From: JASGCP01 sp965263285 | GTDB taxonomy: Bacteria; Bacteroidota; Bacteroidia; Chitinophagales; Chitinophagaceae | Reading direction: 5' to 3' | DNA length: 64,000 bases | Assembly: GCA_965263285.1 (NCBI GenBank) | Contig: CBDHHD010000016.1 | Span: forward strand, 558,001-622,000 | Shown here: in pieces, positions 1 to 8,717 of the stretch | Layout: each line of letters starts with the position of its first letter | How positions within the stretch are numbered: the first letter of the stretch is position 1 | Position numbers and translations under genes: made by a program | Notes under the pieces: model-generated | What the model was told of the DNA's origin: nothing | The model's input: only the letters and a program-made list of their open reading frames with translations | The model's database searches: none

Positions 1-60
1 TTTTTTTAAGGGGCTGTGGGCATTTGTATTTTTATAACTACTCAGGCGTATGTTAGTTTT
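1..60. repeat. Edge remnant of the palindromic repeat element
   Basis: The first 60 bases match the inner end of the element seen at 53013-53100: a T-run, a GGGGCTG stretch, then a TAACTACTCAGG motif. The outer part lies beyond the window. No gene is visible before frr. Confidence 0.5.
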
Positions 61-87
61 TTTTGATACAAATCTATTTATTTGCAT

Positions 88-654
88 TTATACACTCATC
101 ATTTCTTTTTCTTTAGCACTTAATGTCTTATCTATTATTGCTATAAATTTATTAGTTAAGTCTTGAATAGATTTTTCAGTATTTTTAGATATGTCTTCAC
201 TAAGCCCTTCTTTTTGTTGTTTTTTTATACTCTCAAGAGCATCTCTTCGTACATTTCTAATAACTACCTTACTCTGTTCGCCTTCTTGCACCGCTTTTTT
301 AAATAGTTCTTTTCTTCTTTCTTCTGTTAAAGGAGGAAGATATAAGCGTATTTGCACCCCATCGCTTTGAGGAGTAATACCAATATTAGCTTGTAAAATA
401 GCTTTTTCAATAGGCGCAAGCATATTTTTTTCCCATGGTTGAATAGCAAGTGTTTTTGCATCTAATACATTTACATTGGCTATTTGAGGAATAAGAGTAG
501 GGGCTCCATAGTAATCTACTAAGATATTATCTAACATACTTGGACTCGCTTTGCCCGCCCTTACTTTTGTTAGGTTGTCTTCTAAATGTTTAATAGCCTT
601 ATTCATTTGATCTTCTGCTTGCTTAATTACACCTTGGGGGTTGGCAGTACTCAT
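88..654 (-). CDS. frr: Ribosome recycling factor
   Basis: The 188-residue product is the normal length for ribosome recycling factor, which with EF-G splits post-termination ribosomes in the cytosol. The family pattern is clear: an N-terminal helix with the KVRAGKASPSMLD stretch (about residues 30-42), the YYGAPTLIPQIANVNV segment of domain II (about 48-63), and the C-terminal helix with IRNVRRDALESIKK (about 131-145). The start is the ATG at 654, 16 bases downstream of a TAAATTTG box. It appears to be a single-gene unit here; pyrH, a frequent partner, is not next to it. No anomalies seen. Confidence 0.97.
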   Translation of the reverse strand: MSTANPQGVIKQAEDQMNKAIKHLEDNLTKVRAGKASPSMLDNILVDYYGAPTLIPQIANVNVLDAKTLAIQPWEKNMLAPIEKAILQANIGITPQSDGVQIRLYLPPLTEERRKELFKKAVQEGEQSKVVIRNVRRDALESIKKQQKEGLSEDISKNTEKSIQDLTNKFIAIIDKTLSAKEKEMMSV

Positions 655-670
655 AATATTTTTTTAACTG

Positions 671-678
671 CAAATTTA
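671..678 (-). promoter_or_regulatory. Putative -7 promoter box of frr
   Basis: TAAATTTG on the minus strand fits the Bacteroidota -7 consensus TAnnTTTG and lies 16 bases before the frr ATG. I see no clear -33 TTTG partner. The call rests on motif and position only. Confidence 0.45.
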
Positions 679-803
679 AAATATATTTATCTAATGTAAA
701 AGTATTTAATAATGATTTACTTAATCTTTTGCTATACTTCTATACACATGCTTTAAATAATATACTCCATAACTAATCTTGCATACAAGTTAATAACTAT
801 CTA

Positions 804-1361
804 TTACATAGGCTTTCTTCTCATTTTGAATAACGCTTTCTTTGAATACACTTGAGGATATTCTTTATACCATCTCAATAAAGTGCTTTCTCCAAAAAAC
901 AAATATATCCATTTCATTTGAGTAGCAATTTGTTGTTGAAAATCTTGCTCCCATTTTTTTGTAGATATATTATATTGCTTTATAGTACGCTTTTTTTCTT
1001 TTTCAGGCGTAGGAATATGGTGTAAGAAAAGATTAAAATGCGTCATACAAAAATAATGATAATCTTTTGTAAATAGTATAAACGAGTGCCATACCTCATC
1101 TAATATAATAATTGAATCATCTACAATTATTTGATCTGTTTTAGAGGCTAATCCTATTTTTTTTAATTGAAAATGATGATGCATTAAGAAAAGCAATTTT
1201 TTTGTTTCAGTAAATAAGCTTTCCGCTTCTTTGAATTCTATAGTATAGCTATTACAAAGCCGAGCAATTACTTCTCTATTTTTATAAGCAAGTATCTTTT
1301 TAAGATCCCTTTTATACTCAGTAATGTATAATTTAATTTCTTTCTCTTTATTTAACAACAT
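804..1361 (-). CDS. Conserved hypothetical protein, glycine-rich-domain-protein-like (DUF1399 type)
   Basis: This 185-residue protein has no signal peptide or membrane segment. Its central stretch LDEVWHSFILFTKDYHYFC, followed by FLHHIPTP (about residues 87-119), resembles the conserved W-H-x-F-I-L-F-T-x-D-Y and F-x-H-H-x-P blocks of the domain found in plant glycine-rich domain proteins and in short bacterial homologues. The conserved His residues suggest a metal or ligand site, but no biochemical role is known to me. The N-terminal 60 residues and the C-terminus are basic. The start is ATG at 1361. The family assignment is from memory of the motif and is moderately sure. Confidence 0.7.
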   Translation of the reverse strand: MLLNKEKEIKLYITEYKRDLKKILAYKNREVIARLCNSYTIEFKEAESLFTETKKLLFLMHHHFQLKKIGLASKTDQIIVDDSIIILDEVWHSFILFTKDYHYFCMTHFNLFLHHIPTPEKEKKRTIKQYNISTKKWEQDFQQQIATQMKWIYLFFGESTLLRWYKEYPQVYSKKALFKMRRKPM

Positions 1362-1577
1362 ATTGTTTGCATAAACGATAAAAATTCCTTACTCCTTTAT
1401 TTACATGCTATAACAAAACCATAGCTGAATATGGTTTTATTACAAATATATAATATAATAATAACTTTCTTTTGTACATTTAGTGAACAAGCATAAGAAA
1501 TGCCTCTTTTTATGAAGTAGATTCAATTTTTTAATTGAATTTTGAAAGTAAAATAAACCCCACTAAAAAAATCATTA

Positions 1578-1629
1578 TATCCATTTTTTGTATCTTTGCA
1601 AAGTTCCTCACACTATATTTAGTTATACC
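1578..1629 (+). repeat. Solo end of the palindromic element with outward promoter box
   Basis: This sequence matches the promoter-bearing end of the 560-bp element (compare 22213-22264): TATCCATTTT, then TTGTATCTTTGCA, then a slightly decayed terminal repeat ending in AGTTATACC. It directly abuts the hsdM remnant. The TATCTTTG box at 1591-1598 points rightward into it. Confidence 0.65.
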
Positions 1630-1650
1630 AAAAAATGTAAAAAATGCGAA

Positions 1651-1974
1651 GATGTTTTATTTATCAATGCAGTGGAAGAATTTGAAAAAGGTCAACGCCA
1701 AAACAACCTGGGAGAAGTACATATCAAAAAAATAGTTGATACATATAAAAATAGAAAAGAAGAAACACGCTATTCTCGTAAAGTATCCATGGCTGAAATT
1801 GAAAAAAATGAATACAACCTAAATATTTCACGCTATGTAAGCACTGCAAAAGCAGAAGAACCCATTCATTTAGAAGAAGTAAATAAAGATTTAATTACCC
1901 TTAACGAAGAGATAACAAAAGCACGCAATACACATAATAAATTTTTAAAAGAATTAGGACTTCCTCCCATATAA
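1651..1974 (+). pseudogene. Type I restriction-modification methylase (HsdM), C-terminal remnant
   Basis: About 108 residues remain, reading DVLFINAVEEFEKGQRQN, then IKKIVDTYKNRKEE, then EIEKNEYNLNISRYVST. These are the conserved C-terminal blocks of HsdM, the adenine methylase subunit of type I restriction systems, which is normally about 500 residues. The catalytic NPPF region and everything before it are missing. The break coincides with the element end at 1629, so insertion followed by deletion is the likely cause. No hsdS or hsdR is next to it. The remaining C-terminus still has an uninterrupted frame to a stop at 1974, but no methylase function is possible. Confidence 0.8.
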
Positions 1975-2108
1975 CAAGATAAAAAAGCACCCATTAAAAT
2001 AAATGTAAAATAAATAGTCACTTCTAAAAGAATCAATGAATGTATTGTTACAAAGTGCAATAGGATTAATTAAAAAAAACTTACATTTACTATTAATTAA
2101 AAAATAAT

Positions 2109-2116
2109 TATCTTTG
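2109..2116 (+). promoter_or_regulatory. Putative -7 promoter box of the toxin-antitoxin operon
   Basis: TATCTTTG fits the TAnnTTTG consensus exactly and ends two bases before the GTG start of the toxin gene. With a usual spacing to the transcription start, the message would be leaderless or nearly so. Confidence 0.5.
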
Positions 2117-2118
2117 CA

Positions 2119-2451
2119 GTGGAAATAACTTTTACAGATAAAAAATGGGAGAAGTTTACAGCTGATTATAGCAAATGTTGTAAAAAATGGGGGAATACAA
2201 TGGCTACAGTACTCATCAAAAGACTCAACACCATAAGATACGCTAATACATTAGAAGATGTTAGAAACCTACCGGGCACATTCCATGAGCTTACTGGAAA
2301 TAGAAAAGGGCAATGGGCTTGCCATTTAAAACAGCCTTATAGATTAATTTTTAAGCCTCACGAAAACCCTATCCCCACCAATAAAAATGGGCAATACATT
2401 TGGCAAAAAATAACAGGTATAGAAGTTATAGAAATAGTAGATTATCATTAA
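2119..2451 (+). CDS. higB: HigB-like toxin, RelE/ParE superfamily mRNA interferase
   Basis: The 110-residue product matches the plasmid-maintenance killer (HigB) family: small, basic, with NLPGTFHELTGNRKGQWACHLKQPYRLIFKP (given here in blocks NLPGTFHELTGNRKG and QWACHLKQPYRLIFKP, about residues 52-82). The family cleaves mRNA on the ribosome. The GTG at 2119 is chosen because it gives the family's normal N-terminus and follows a -7 box directly. The next gene starts 10 bases downstream and encodes a HigA-type antitoxin, the toxin-first order usual for HigBA. The protein looks complete. Confidence 0.85.
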   Translation: MEITFTDKKWEKFTADYSKCCKKWGNTMATVLIKRLNTIRYANTLEDVRNLPGTFHELTGNRKGQWACHLKQPYRLIFKPHENPIPTNKNGQYIWQKITGIEVIEIVDYH

Positions 2452-2461
2452 AAAAAAAGTC

Positions 2462-3559
2462 ATGAAAAAACAAAATCAATATTTCCCTCCTATGGTTTTT
2501 CACCCAGGAGTAACTCTTAAAGAGAAGTTGGAAGAAATGAATATGGGACCTAAAGAGTTTGCGCTCCGCACAGGGAAGCCAGAAAAGACTATCATTGCTA
2601 TACTCAACGGCGAAAGCTCGCTTACAGCAAATATGGCAGTGCAATTTGAACATGTTAGCAAGATTCCTGCAAGTTTTTGGATAAATCACCAAAGAAATTA
2701 TGATGAATATATGGCAAAAAAGAAAAGGCAAGCCTTTATTCAAGAAGCGTTCATATGGGCTAAACAATTTCCTTTAGCAGATATGATAAAAAAAGGATGG
2801 TTACCACCCGTGTCTACCATTGAAGAAAAAACAACAAAATTATTTACTTTCTTTGGTTTCTCTAATCACAAAGCGTGGGAAGAGTATTATTGCAAAAAAC
2901 AACTCAAAGTTGCCTTTCGTATTTCATTAGCTCAAACTAAAGAGCCTCATGCTATTTCTGCATGGCTTCGCAAAGGAGAATTACAGGCAGCCGACTTAAA
3001 AACAAAGGAATATTCAGAAAAGAAATTTAAAGAAGCATTACCCGAATTAAAATCAATTATGGCACATCACCCTAATAACCTTTTTAATCAATTACAAAAC
3101 ATTTGCCTTGAAGCAGGTGTAAAAATTGTTCATACTCCATGCATTCATAAAGCCCCACTTAATGGATCTAGCCGTTGGTTACATGATACCCCTTTTATAC
3201 AGCTAACAAATAGATACAAACGAAATGATAGTTTCTGGTTCACTTTCTTTCACGAAGTAGGACATATTCTCTTGCATGGCAAAAAAGATATTTTCTTAGA
3301 GGATATCAACTACTCCGATAAAGACATTAAAAAAGAAAATGAAGCAGATGAATTTGCTATTAAATGGACATTAACCAAAGAAGAAGAAACTGAGATATTA
3401 AATACAAAATTTAATAACGATACTATTCTTGATTTTGCAAAAAAATTTAAAACGCACCCTGCCATTATTATTGGAAGATTGCAACATAAAAAGAAAATTC
3501 CTTACTCATTCGGTAAAGAATATTTTGAGCAGGTGATTTTTGAGGCATCATTAATATAG
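2462..3559 (+). CDS. higA: HigA-type antitoxin fused to an ImmA/IrrE metallopeptidase domain
   Basis: The first 100 residues are a Cro/C1-type helix-turn-helix of the HigA family (VFHPGVTLKEKLEEMNMG, then FALRTGKPEKTI and ILNGESSLTANMA). A linker follows, then a C-terminal zinc-metallopeptidase-like domain with FFHEVGHILLHG (HExxH at residues 264-268) and a downstream ENEADEFA containing the likely third zinc ligand. At 365 residues it is more than three times a minimal HigA. Known HTH-ImmA proteins are anti-repressor proteases of mobile elements, so the domain may control antitoxin turnover (inference). It follows the toxin by 10 bases and probably represses the shared promoter. Confidence 0.85.
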   Translation: MKKQNQYFPPMVFHPGVTLKEKLEEMNMGPKEFALRTGKPEKTIIAILNGESSLTANMAVQFEHVSKIPASFWINHQRNYDEYMAKKKRQAFIQEAFIWAKQFPLADMIKKGWLPPVSTIEEKTTKLFTFFGFSNHKAWEEYYCKKQLKVAFRISLAQTKEPHAISAWLRKGELQAADLKTKEYSEKKFKEALPELKSIMAHHPNNLFNQLQNICLEAGVKIVHTPCIHKAPLNGSSRWLHDTPFIQLTNRYKRNDSFWFTFFHEVGHILLHGKKDIFLEDINYSDKDIKKENEADEFAIKWTLTKEEETEILNTKFNNDTILDFAKKFKTHPAIIIGRLQHKKKIPYSFGKEYFEQVIFEASLI

Positions 3560-3658
3560 TATGATAAAAATTTTTATAGTTTTATCTGATCCCCCTGCGA
3601 AATGTAATAATAAAATATGTGCAATATCTTTGTGGCATTTATTCTTAGATATAACAAG
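3560..3658. other. Intergenic spacer with a short dispersed repeat
   Basis: Bases 3599-3640 share an AAATGTAATAATAAAAT motif followed by CTTT..GGCATTT with 29148-29190 and 30961-31004. No gene or clear terminator is seen between the convergent higA and pyrF. Confidence 0.35.
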
Positions 3659-4483
3659 TTATTTAAATTGAGTAGCAACTTTTTGTATTGTATATTTCAT
3701 TTGCCTTTCATACATTTGAGCTTTTAATGAAGCTGCTATATTAAAATCTTCATCCTTGCTTGTAAAAATAATATCTCTGCTAATAGCTATTAATAAACCT
3801 ACTTCGGCATTACTCCCATACGCAATCACATCTTCCAAGCTTCCTCCTTGGGCTCCTATGCCGGGGATAAGCAATACATGAGAAGGAATATAAGTTCGTA
3901 TTCGTTGTAATTCTTTTGCTTGTGTAGCCCCTACAACAAACATAAGCTGGTCATCATTCCCCCAGGTAGCTACCTTTTTAATTACTTTCTCGTATAAAAA
4001 TTCATTATCTATTTTTTGTTTTTCAAAATCCTCAGCTCCTTGATTAGAAGTAAGCCCTAAAACAATAGTACATTTATCTTTATAGCTTAAAAAAGGCTGT
4101 AAACTATCAAAGCCCATATAAGGCGAAACAGTAACTGCATCAAACAAAAAAGTCTCAAAAAATGTTTTAGCATATTGCAAAGAGGTATTTCCAATATCTC
4201 CTCTTTTAGCATCGGCAATAGTAAAATGAGAAGAAGGAATATACGAAAGTGTTTCTGCTATCATATCCCACCCTTTACTCCCCCAAACTTCATAAAAAGC
4301 TGTATTAATCTTATATCCAACACAATAAGGAAGTGTAGCTTCAATCATTAATTTATTAAATTGTACAATCCCCTCTGTTGTTCGGGGAATGCATGCAGGA
4401 AGCTTGTTTACTTCTGTATCTAATCCTACACATAAACAAGATTGCTTTTCTACAATTGTTTTTATTAATTGCTGCTTTGTCAT
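3659..4483 (-). CDS. pyrF: Orotidine 5'-phosphate decarboxylase
   Basis: PyrF converts OMP to UMP, the last step of pyrimidine synthesis. The 274-residue length and sequence fit the longer bacterial type: CVGLDTEVNKLP at the N-terminus (about 17-28), FTIADAKRGDIGNTS with the catalytic Asp-x-Lys pair (about 86-100), and the phosphate-binding LLIPGIGAQGG (about 204-214). The ATG at 4483 overlaps the TAA of the upstream glycosyltransferase by one base (TAATG), which implies translational coupling. pyrB lies elsewhere in the window in its own unit, so the pathway is scattered. Confidence 0.95.
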   Translation of the reverse strand: MTKQQLIKTIVEKQSCLCVGLDTEVNKLPACIPRTTEGIVQFNKLMIEATLPYCVGYKINTAFYEVWGSKGWDMIAETLSYIPSSHFTIADAKRGDIGNTSLQYAKTFFETFLFDAVTVSPYMGFDSLQPFLSYKDKCTIVLGLTSNQGAEDFEKQKIDNEFLYEKVIKKVATWGNDDQLMFVVGATQAKELQRIRTYIPSHVLLIPGIGAQGGSLEDVIAYGSNAEVGLLIAISRDIIFTSKDEDFNIAASLKAQMYERQMKYTIQKVATQFK

Positions 4484-6159
4484 TATTGTATCATTTTAAT
4501 TAATAAATAAGGAGTCGTTTCTTTGTACCTTGTTTCGGGTTTTATAAAATTGAAATTTAATAATGTTACAGAAAAATCTTCTCCTTGCATTACCACTTGA
4601 AAATCACGATGACTTTCTATTACATAATGCAACTGACTTTTCCATAGTAATATATAATCTCCTGGTTTAGATTGATTAATAGAATCAATAGCAGGCACTA
4701 TTTCTTGTGCGTAAAAATCGAGTGAGTGAAAAGGACCTGTTCCTTTGTATCTAAAAAATTGATCTTTGCTAATATGATGTGATTTAACCCATAGCCCCAC
4801 CTGACTACCTATTTCATATTTTAATAGATGAGGATAAAAAGAAGTAGCTAAAACAAAGTTAATACCCAAAATACTATATACACATAATATCATTAATCGA
4901 CGCTTCATACCGCGCCATACCCATATACAAACATATCCAAAAGCTAATGCAATAGAAATAAAAAACATAAAAGATGATGCTACCAATGACCAACTAATAA
5001 TAATAAGTAAAATATCCCATAATATAAAAAAGATAATTGCATGTATCCAGCATAGTGTTTTTTCTATAACACGAGGATATGTTTTCGTATATAATAAAGC
5101 ATATATAAATTTAGCTGTAATAATTGCGGCGAAAGGAAATACTACAAATATATAATGTGGCAATTGATATCTACTTAATCCCAAACATATATAAGTAAAT
5201 ATAAATCCTCCCAATGTAATACCTTCTTCTTTTGTAGTAATTCTAAATTTATTTTTTATCCAATAGCCTATATTTTTTACTACACCACATACAAAAAAAA
5301 TAATCCATGGCAAAAAACTCCATAACATATTTTGTATAAGAAAGAATATATTAGCATGATTATCCCACTCGCTTTCTCCTGTTATTCTACCAAAACTTTG
5401 TGTCCAAAAAAAGAAACGAAGTCCACTTACATGATATTTACCATTCACTAATTTCTCAGGATGTATGTCAAATTGTTTATACAGTCCGTAGCTCATGGGT
5501 AGCAATACAATTGCAATTAATAAAACACCCCCCACATATCGAATATCCAATATCTTTTTTAAAAGCTCTCTTCGTAAAATAAAATGTGTACCAAATGCTA
5601 CGATAGGTACTATAAGAGCAATAGGTCCTTTGGTTACCATACCACATCCAATAGATAAAAATCCCCCTACAAAATAATACCATTTCTTTTTTTCAAACCA
5701 CGCTGCTAATAACCAAATAGATACTATAACCCAACTCATTAAAATGGTATCTGTTCTTACATCATGTGCTACTAAAAACAACGCTTGAGAGCAAGCTAAA
5801 ACCATGGCGCTTAATTGTGCTATTTTTTTTGTATAAAATAATAATGAAAATTGATAAGTAGCATAGATAGCTAATAGCGCAAATAAAAAAGAAGGCAATC
5901 GAAATGAAAAATTATTTACTCCAAAAAAACGCATGAAAAAAGCATTAACCCAAAACAGAAAGGGAGGTTTATCTAAATAGTCTCTCCCAAAATCATATAC
6001 TTGTAAATAATGTCCCGTACGAAGCATATACCCACTCATACTCGCATATTGAGCCGAATCTACATCCATTACGGGTATCTGAAAACTAATGATATAAATA
6101 ATACAAGCAAGAACAATACAAAAGAACCAACTATGTTGATTGTTTTTAAATAATTGCAT
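4483..6159 (-). CDS. Membrane glycosyltransferase, ArnT/PMT type (GT39-like)
   Basis: This 558-residue protein has about a dozen hydrophobic segments. Its N-terminal region carries the PMT_2 signature: an acidic VMDVDSAQYASM loop after the first membrane helix, then GRDYLDKPPFLFWVNAFF and RLPSFLFALLA (about residues 58-95). Such enzymes move a sugar from a polyprenyl-phosphate carrier to lipid A, protein or another acceptor at the outer face of the inner membrane. The acceptor cannot be read from the sequence. Loss or gain of lipid A decoration is only one option. It is the first gene of a two-gene unit with pyrF. Confidence 0.85.
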   Translation of the reverse strand: MQLFKNNQHSWFFCIVLACIIYIISFQIPVMDVDSAQYASMSGYMLRTGHYLQVYDFGRDYLDKPPFLFWVNAFFMRFFGVNNFSFRLPSFLFALLAIYATYQFSLLFYTKKIAQLSAMVLACSQALFLVAHDVRTDTILMSWVIVSIWLLAAWFEKKKWYYFVGGFLSIGCGMVTKGPIALIVPIVAFGTHFILRRELLKKILDIRYVGGVLLIAIVLLPMSYGLYKQFDIHPEKLVNGKYHVSGLRFFFWTQSFGRITGESEWDNHANIFFLIQNMLWSFLPWIIFFVCGVVKNIGYWIKNKFRITTKEEGITLGGFIFTYICLGLSRYQLPHYIFVVFPFAAIITAKFIYALLYTKTYPRVIEKTLCWIHAIIFFILWDILLIIISWSLVASSFMFFISIALAFGYVCIWVWRGMKRRLMILCVYSILGINFVLATSFYPHLLKYEIGSQVGLWVKSHHISKDQFFRYKGTGPFHSLDFYAQEIVPAIDSINQSKPGDYILLWKSQLHYVIESHRDFQVVMQGEDFSVTLLNFNFIKPETRYKETTPYLLIKMIQ

Positions 6160-6177
6160 TAGATAATAATAATTTTA

Positions 6178-6837
6178 TTATGAAGGCGATGAAGTATTAA
6201 ATATAATATACTTCGTATTTTCTTTTGTGAGAATAAGTATATCTTTAATAAGCTCATTCATGTCTTCTGATTTCATACTGTCAAAAACAGTACCTCGCAC
6301 ATTGCCTTCCTTATCCACTAGTGCAAGAAATTGAGAATGAATAAAATCATCTTGTATATTAGATACTGCATTTTTGGGATCATCAATACCATAACTAAAT
6401 CTTGCCAGCTTATATAAAATAAGTTTATCTCCCGTTACAAAAACCCATTTATTTGTATTAATATGTAAAGAATCAGCATAATGCTTCAACTGCTTTGGTG
6501 TATCTGTATCAGGATCTACCGTATAAGAAACAAACATCACTTTAGGATTATTATAAAAAAGCTTATATAACTTATATAGTTGTCCATTCATTTTTGGACA
6601 AAGATCTTTGCAAGTTGTAAAGAAGAAATTTACAATACAAACCTTACCTTTCATATCTTTACTCATAAAAACATGGGCATCTTGATTAACTAATAAAAAG
6701 TCTGCCACTTCTCCTCTCTTACTAATACTTGCTTGCTTGAAAGTATCTGTAAAAAAATATAAAACAACCCAAAAAGCAAGGATAACAAAAACAAAAAAAA
6801 TAACATACCGAATAAACAAAGAACTTATCTTTTTCAT
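6178..6837 (-). CDS. SCO1/SenC-family copper chaperone
   Basis: SCO proteins deliver copper or electrons to the CuA site of cytochrome oxidase and have a thioredoxin fold outside the membrane. The ATG at 6837 is chosen over an upstream in-frame start because a TATCTTTG box lies six bases before it; it gives 219 residues. Residues 8-30 form one membrane anchor. The CKDLC copper-binding motif (about 75-79) sits in FFFTTCKDLCPKMNG, and the conserved His is in DDFIHSQF (about 164-171). It is divergent from a MerC-like gene, with both promoters in the short shared spacer. Confidence 0.9.
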   Translation of the reverse strand: MKKISSLFIRYVIFFVFVILAFWVVLYFFTDTFKQASISKRGEVADFLLVNQDAHVFMSKDMKGKVCIVNFFFTTCKDLCPKMNGQLYKLYKLFYNNPKVMFVSYTVDPDTDTPKQLKHYADSLHINTNKWVFVTGDKLILYKLARFSYGIDDPKNAVSNIQDDFIHSQFLALVDKEGNVRGTVFDSMKSEDMNELIKDILILTKENTKYIIFNTSSPS

Positions 6838-6842
6838 AAACG

Positions 6843-6850
6843 CAAAGATA
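6843..6850 (-). promoter_or_regulatory. Putative -7 box of the SCO1 gene
   Basis: TATCTTTG on the minus strand, six bases before the ATG at 6837. It supports that start over the longer frame and implies a very short leader. Confidence 0.45.
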
Positions 6851-6912
6851 AAAATAATACCTTGTAAAGGTAAAATATATAAAAAATATTTTTGCAACAA
6901 AGTTGCATATAT

Positions 6913-6920
6913 TATATTTG
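6913..6920 (+). promoter_or_regulatory. Putative -7 box of the MerC-like gene
   Basis: TATATTTG on the plus strand fits TAnnTTTG and lies 23 bases before the ATG at 6944, facing away from the SCO1 promoter. Confidence 0.45.
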
Positions 6921-6943
6921 CATATTATATAAGAGTAAAACTT

Positions 6944-7369
6944 ATGCGAGTTAATTGGGACGGATTAGGTATGGGGGTATCTATTGCCTGCGCTATTCAC
7001 TGCGCATTATTACCATTGGTATTAACAAGTTTGCCTCTATTAGGATTACATTTTTTTGCACACCCCGCTTTTGAATATGGCATGATTGGTTTAGCATTTG
7101 TAATAGGCATTTTAGCTCTACGGCATGGCTTGCGACATCACCATCATAGCTATCTACCTATTATTGTGTTTAGTATTGGTTTTAGCTTTCTGTTACTAAA
7201 AGAAATTTTTTCGTCTATTGAATTTATTTTATTAGTTCCAGCTGTTTTCTTTATATTATTAGCCCATGGCATTAATTTAAAACTATGTAAGAAGAAAGAA
7301 CATCATCATATAGGCAATCCCCATACAACAGATTCACTCATGCACACACATCAAAGTGTAGGAACATAA
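6944..7369 (+). CDS. MerC-domain membrane protein
   Basis: The 141-residue protein has four hydrophobic segments. The first contains CAIHCALLPLVL (about 14-25), whose Cys-x3-Cys pair is the metal-binding hallmark of MerC-like proteins. A run of histidines follows the second segment, and the C-terminus is a His-rich cytosolic tail (EHHHIGNPH, then MHTHQS). MerC transports Hg(II), but family members in Bacteroidota without other mer genes probably handle another metal. The divergent SCO1 gene makes copper a reasonable guess (inference). The ATG at 6944 is chosen because the in-frame extension upstream is hydrophilic junk overlapping the SCO1 gene. Confidence 0.85.
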   Translation: MRVNWDGLGMGVSIACAIHCALLPLVLTSLPLLGLHFFAHPAFEYGMIGLAFVIGILALRHGLRHHHHSYLPIIVFSIGFSFLLLKEIFSSIEFILLVPAVFFILLAHGINLKLCKKKEHHHIGNPHTTDSLMHTHQSVGT

Positions 7370-7390
7370 AAAGATGGTATAACGACTTTT

Positions 7391-7453
7391 TTAGTGAGCA
7401 GGTATTAAAATACACTTTTTTTTGTAATGACTCAGGTATAGATTCATTATTTG
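7391..7453. repeat. Fragment of the GTAACTACTCAGG repeat family
   Basis: GTAATGACTCAGG followed by TATAGATTCATTATTT resembles the inner end of the palindromic element (compare 53076-53105). It is cut by the element starting at 7454. Confidence 0.4.
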
Positions 7454-8012
7454 GGCATAACTAAATTTAGTGTGAGGGAGTATGCAAAGATACAAAATAA
7501 AATGGATATTTGTAAAAACAATTTTATATGGGCTACATCTTTTTTTGAGGTGCTGGAAGCATGGATTATTACATATATATAAATATGGAAATAATAGGAA
7601 ATATCTGATGAGGACTGCCCTCAGATAAAGAGCGTTACAAAACGAGGTGAGCGAAGCGACCAGCGAGAATGTGGAGGCGGAAGTTTTTATATATGAATCG
7701 TTATGATGAGCATAAAGTATTTGCATAAAAGATACCTATGGATAAGCTCATCATAACGATTCATACCTAACCGCCTCCCATTCATTCTCGCTAGCGTAGC
7801 GAACCGTAGTTTTGTAGCTCTTTATCTGCAGGCTTGATTTTTTCTTTGTTTCTTTCTTTTGTATCAAGACAAAAGAAAGAAAAGGATATAAAAAATAAAT
7901 GATGAATCTATATATGAGCAATTACAAAAACATAAATATCCCCCAGCACCTCAAAAAAAGATGTAGCCTTTTAGTAAACTAAATTTTTCCTCACACTAAA
8001 TTTAGTTATGCC
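7454..8012 (-). mobile_element. Palindromic non-autonomous element, copy a
   Basis: A full-length copy (559 bp) of the composite element described at 21705-22264, in minus orientation. Terminal inverted repeats of about 24 bp begin GGCATAACTAAATTTAG. The flanking octamers (ATTATTTG and CTTTAATT) do not match, so this copy has no target duplication. It lies inside the ISL3 transposase frame at 8013-8717. Open frames inside it are translation artefacts. Confidence 0.85.
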
Positions 8013-8717
8013 CTTTAATTGAAGCAGTGCCGTTTCTGCAATAGCCGATTTACATAATTCAATAGTGTCCTCTTCTGCACGCCCTTCTCGCATATCTATG
8101 ATACATTTTTTATCTGTATCAATTAAAATAGTAGCATATAAATGGCCATCTGAATAAGCTTTTTCATCTAAGCTTATGTTTCTTACCTCTTCATTTAGTT
8201 GCCTATTTTTTACACCTTCATTTACGGCTTCATCCATGATACTGTTAACTACATAAGGAGTCGTTTGAAATTTTTTAGCTACTGCCTTTTGCACTTTAAC
8301 ATCCTGTAATGATTCTATAATAGCTTGAGCAAATAAACGAGTGTAGCTCTTCCGACTGTCAGCAAAATCAATATCTATTACTTTTATAGAACCATCTTCA
8401 TCTATGTATCTTGGTAAGGCACAAATAATATAGCATTTATATTCAAACCAACTTAAGTGTTGCCATTCTCTTTCGGGTAAATAATCATAAATTTTATATA
8501 CCTTATTAACATCCCCTTTCTTTTTATAAACACTAGGTAAATATTTAAAATAAATACGAACTATTTTCTCTTGTTCTTCAGCTTTCTCAATCTTGGTAAT
8601 CGCAAAATCTGATGCAACATTTAGCATCGTTTGTATAAAATTTAAAATATCTTTTTTTTGAATATAAAATTGTTTTTGCAAATATCCATTTTTTTGTATG
8701 TTTGCATAGTCCCTCAC
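8013..8717 (-). pseudogene. ISL3-family transposase, truncated
   Basis: About 235 N-terminal residues of an ISL3-type DDE transposase remain. The blocks EREWQHLSWFEYKCYIICA, then DFADSRKSYTRLFAQAI, KAVAKKFQ and SLDEKAYSDGHLYATIL (with the first catalytic Asp) follow the family order. The C-terminal half is replaced by copy a of the palindromic element. The GTG at 8717 lies inside the terminal repeat, which ends at 8735. The first 75 bp of this IS end, including GGACTATGCAAACATAC, also form one end of the palindromic element. That suggests this IS is the parent that mobilised it. Confidence 0.75.

Noticed and set aside
1535..1735. 66-residue plus-strand frame overlapping the element end and the hsdM remnant
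   Set aside because: It runs through the repeat end and out of frame with the clear HsdM homology.
6737..6943. N-terminal extension of the MerC-like protein
   Set aside because: It overlaps the SCO1 gene on the other strand, is hydrophilic and lacks the family start; the ATG at 6944 follows a promoter box.
7391..7726. Open frames of 84-111 residues containing ILYAHHNDSYIKTSASTFSL, repeated at 33640, 53655 and 58084
   Set aside because: They are translations of the palindromic element's core. They overlap the inverted repeat arms, have no promoter context of their own, and change length with each copy's indels.
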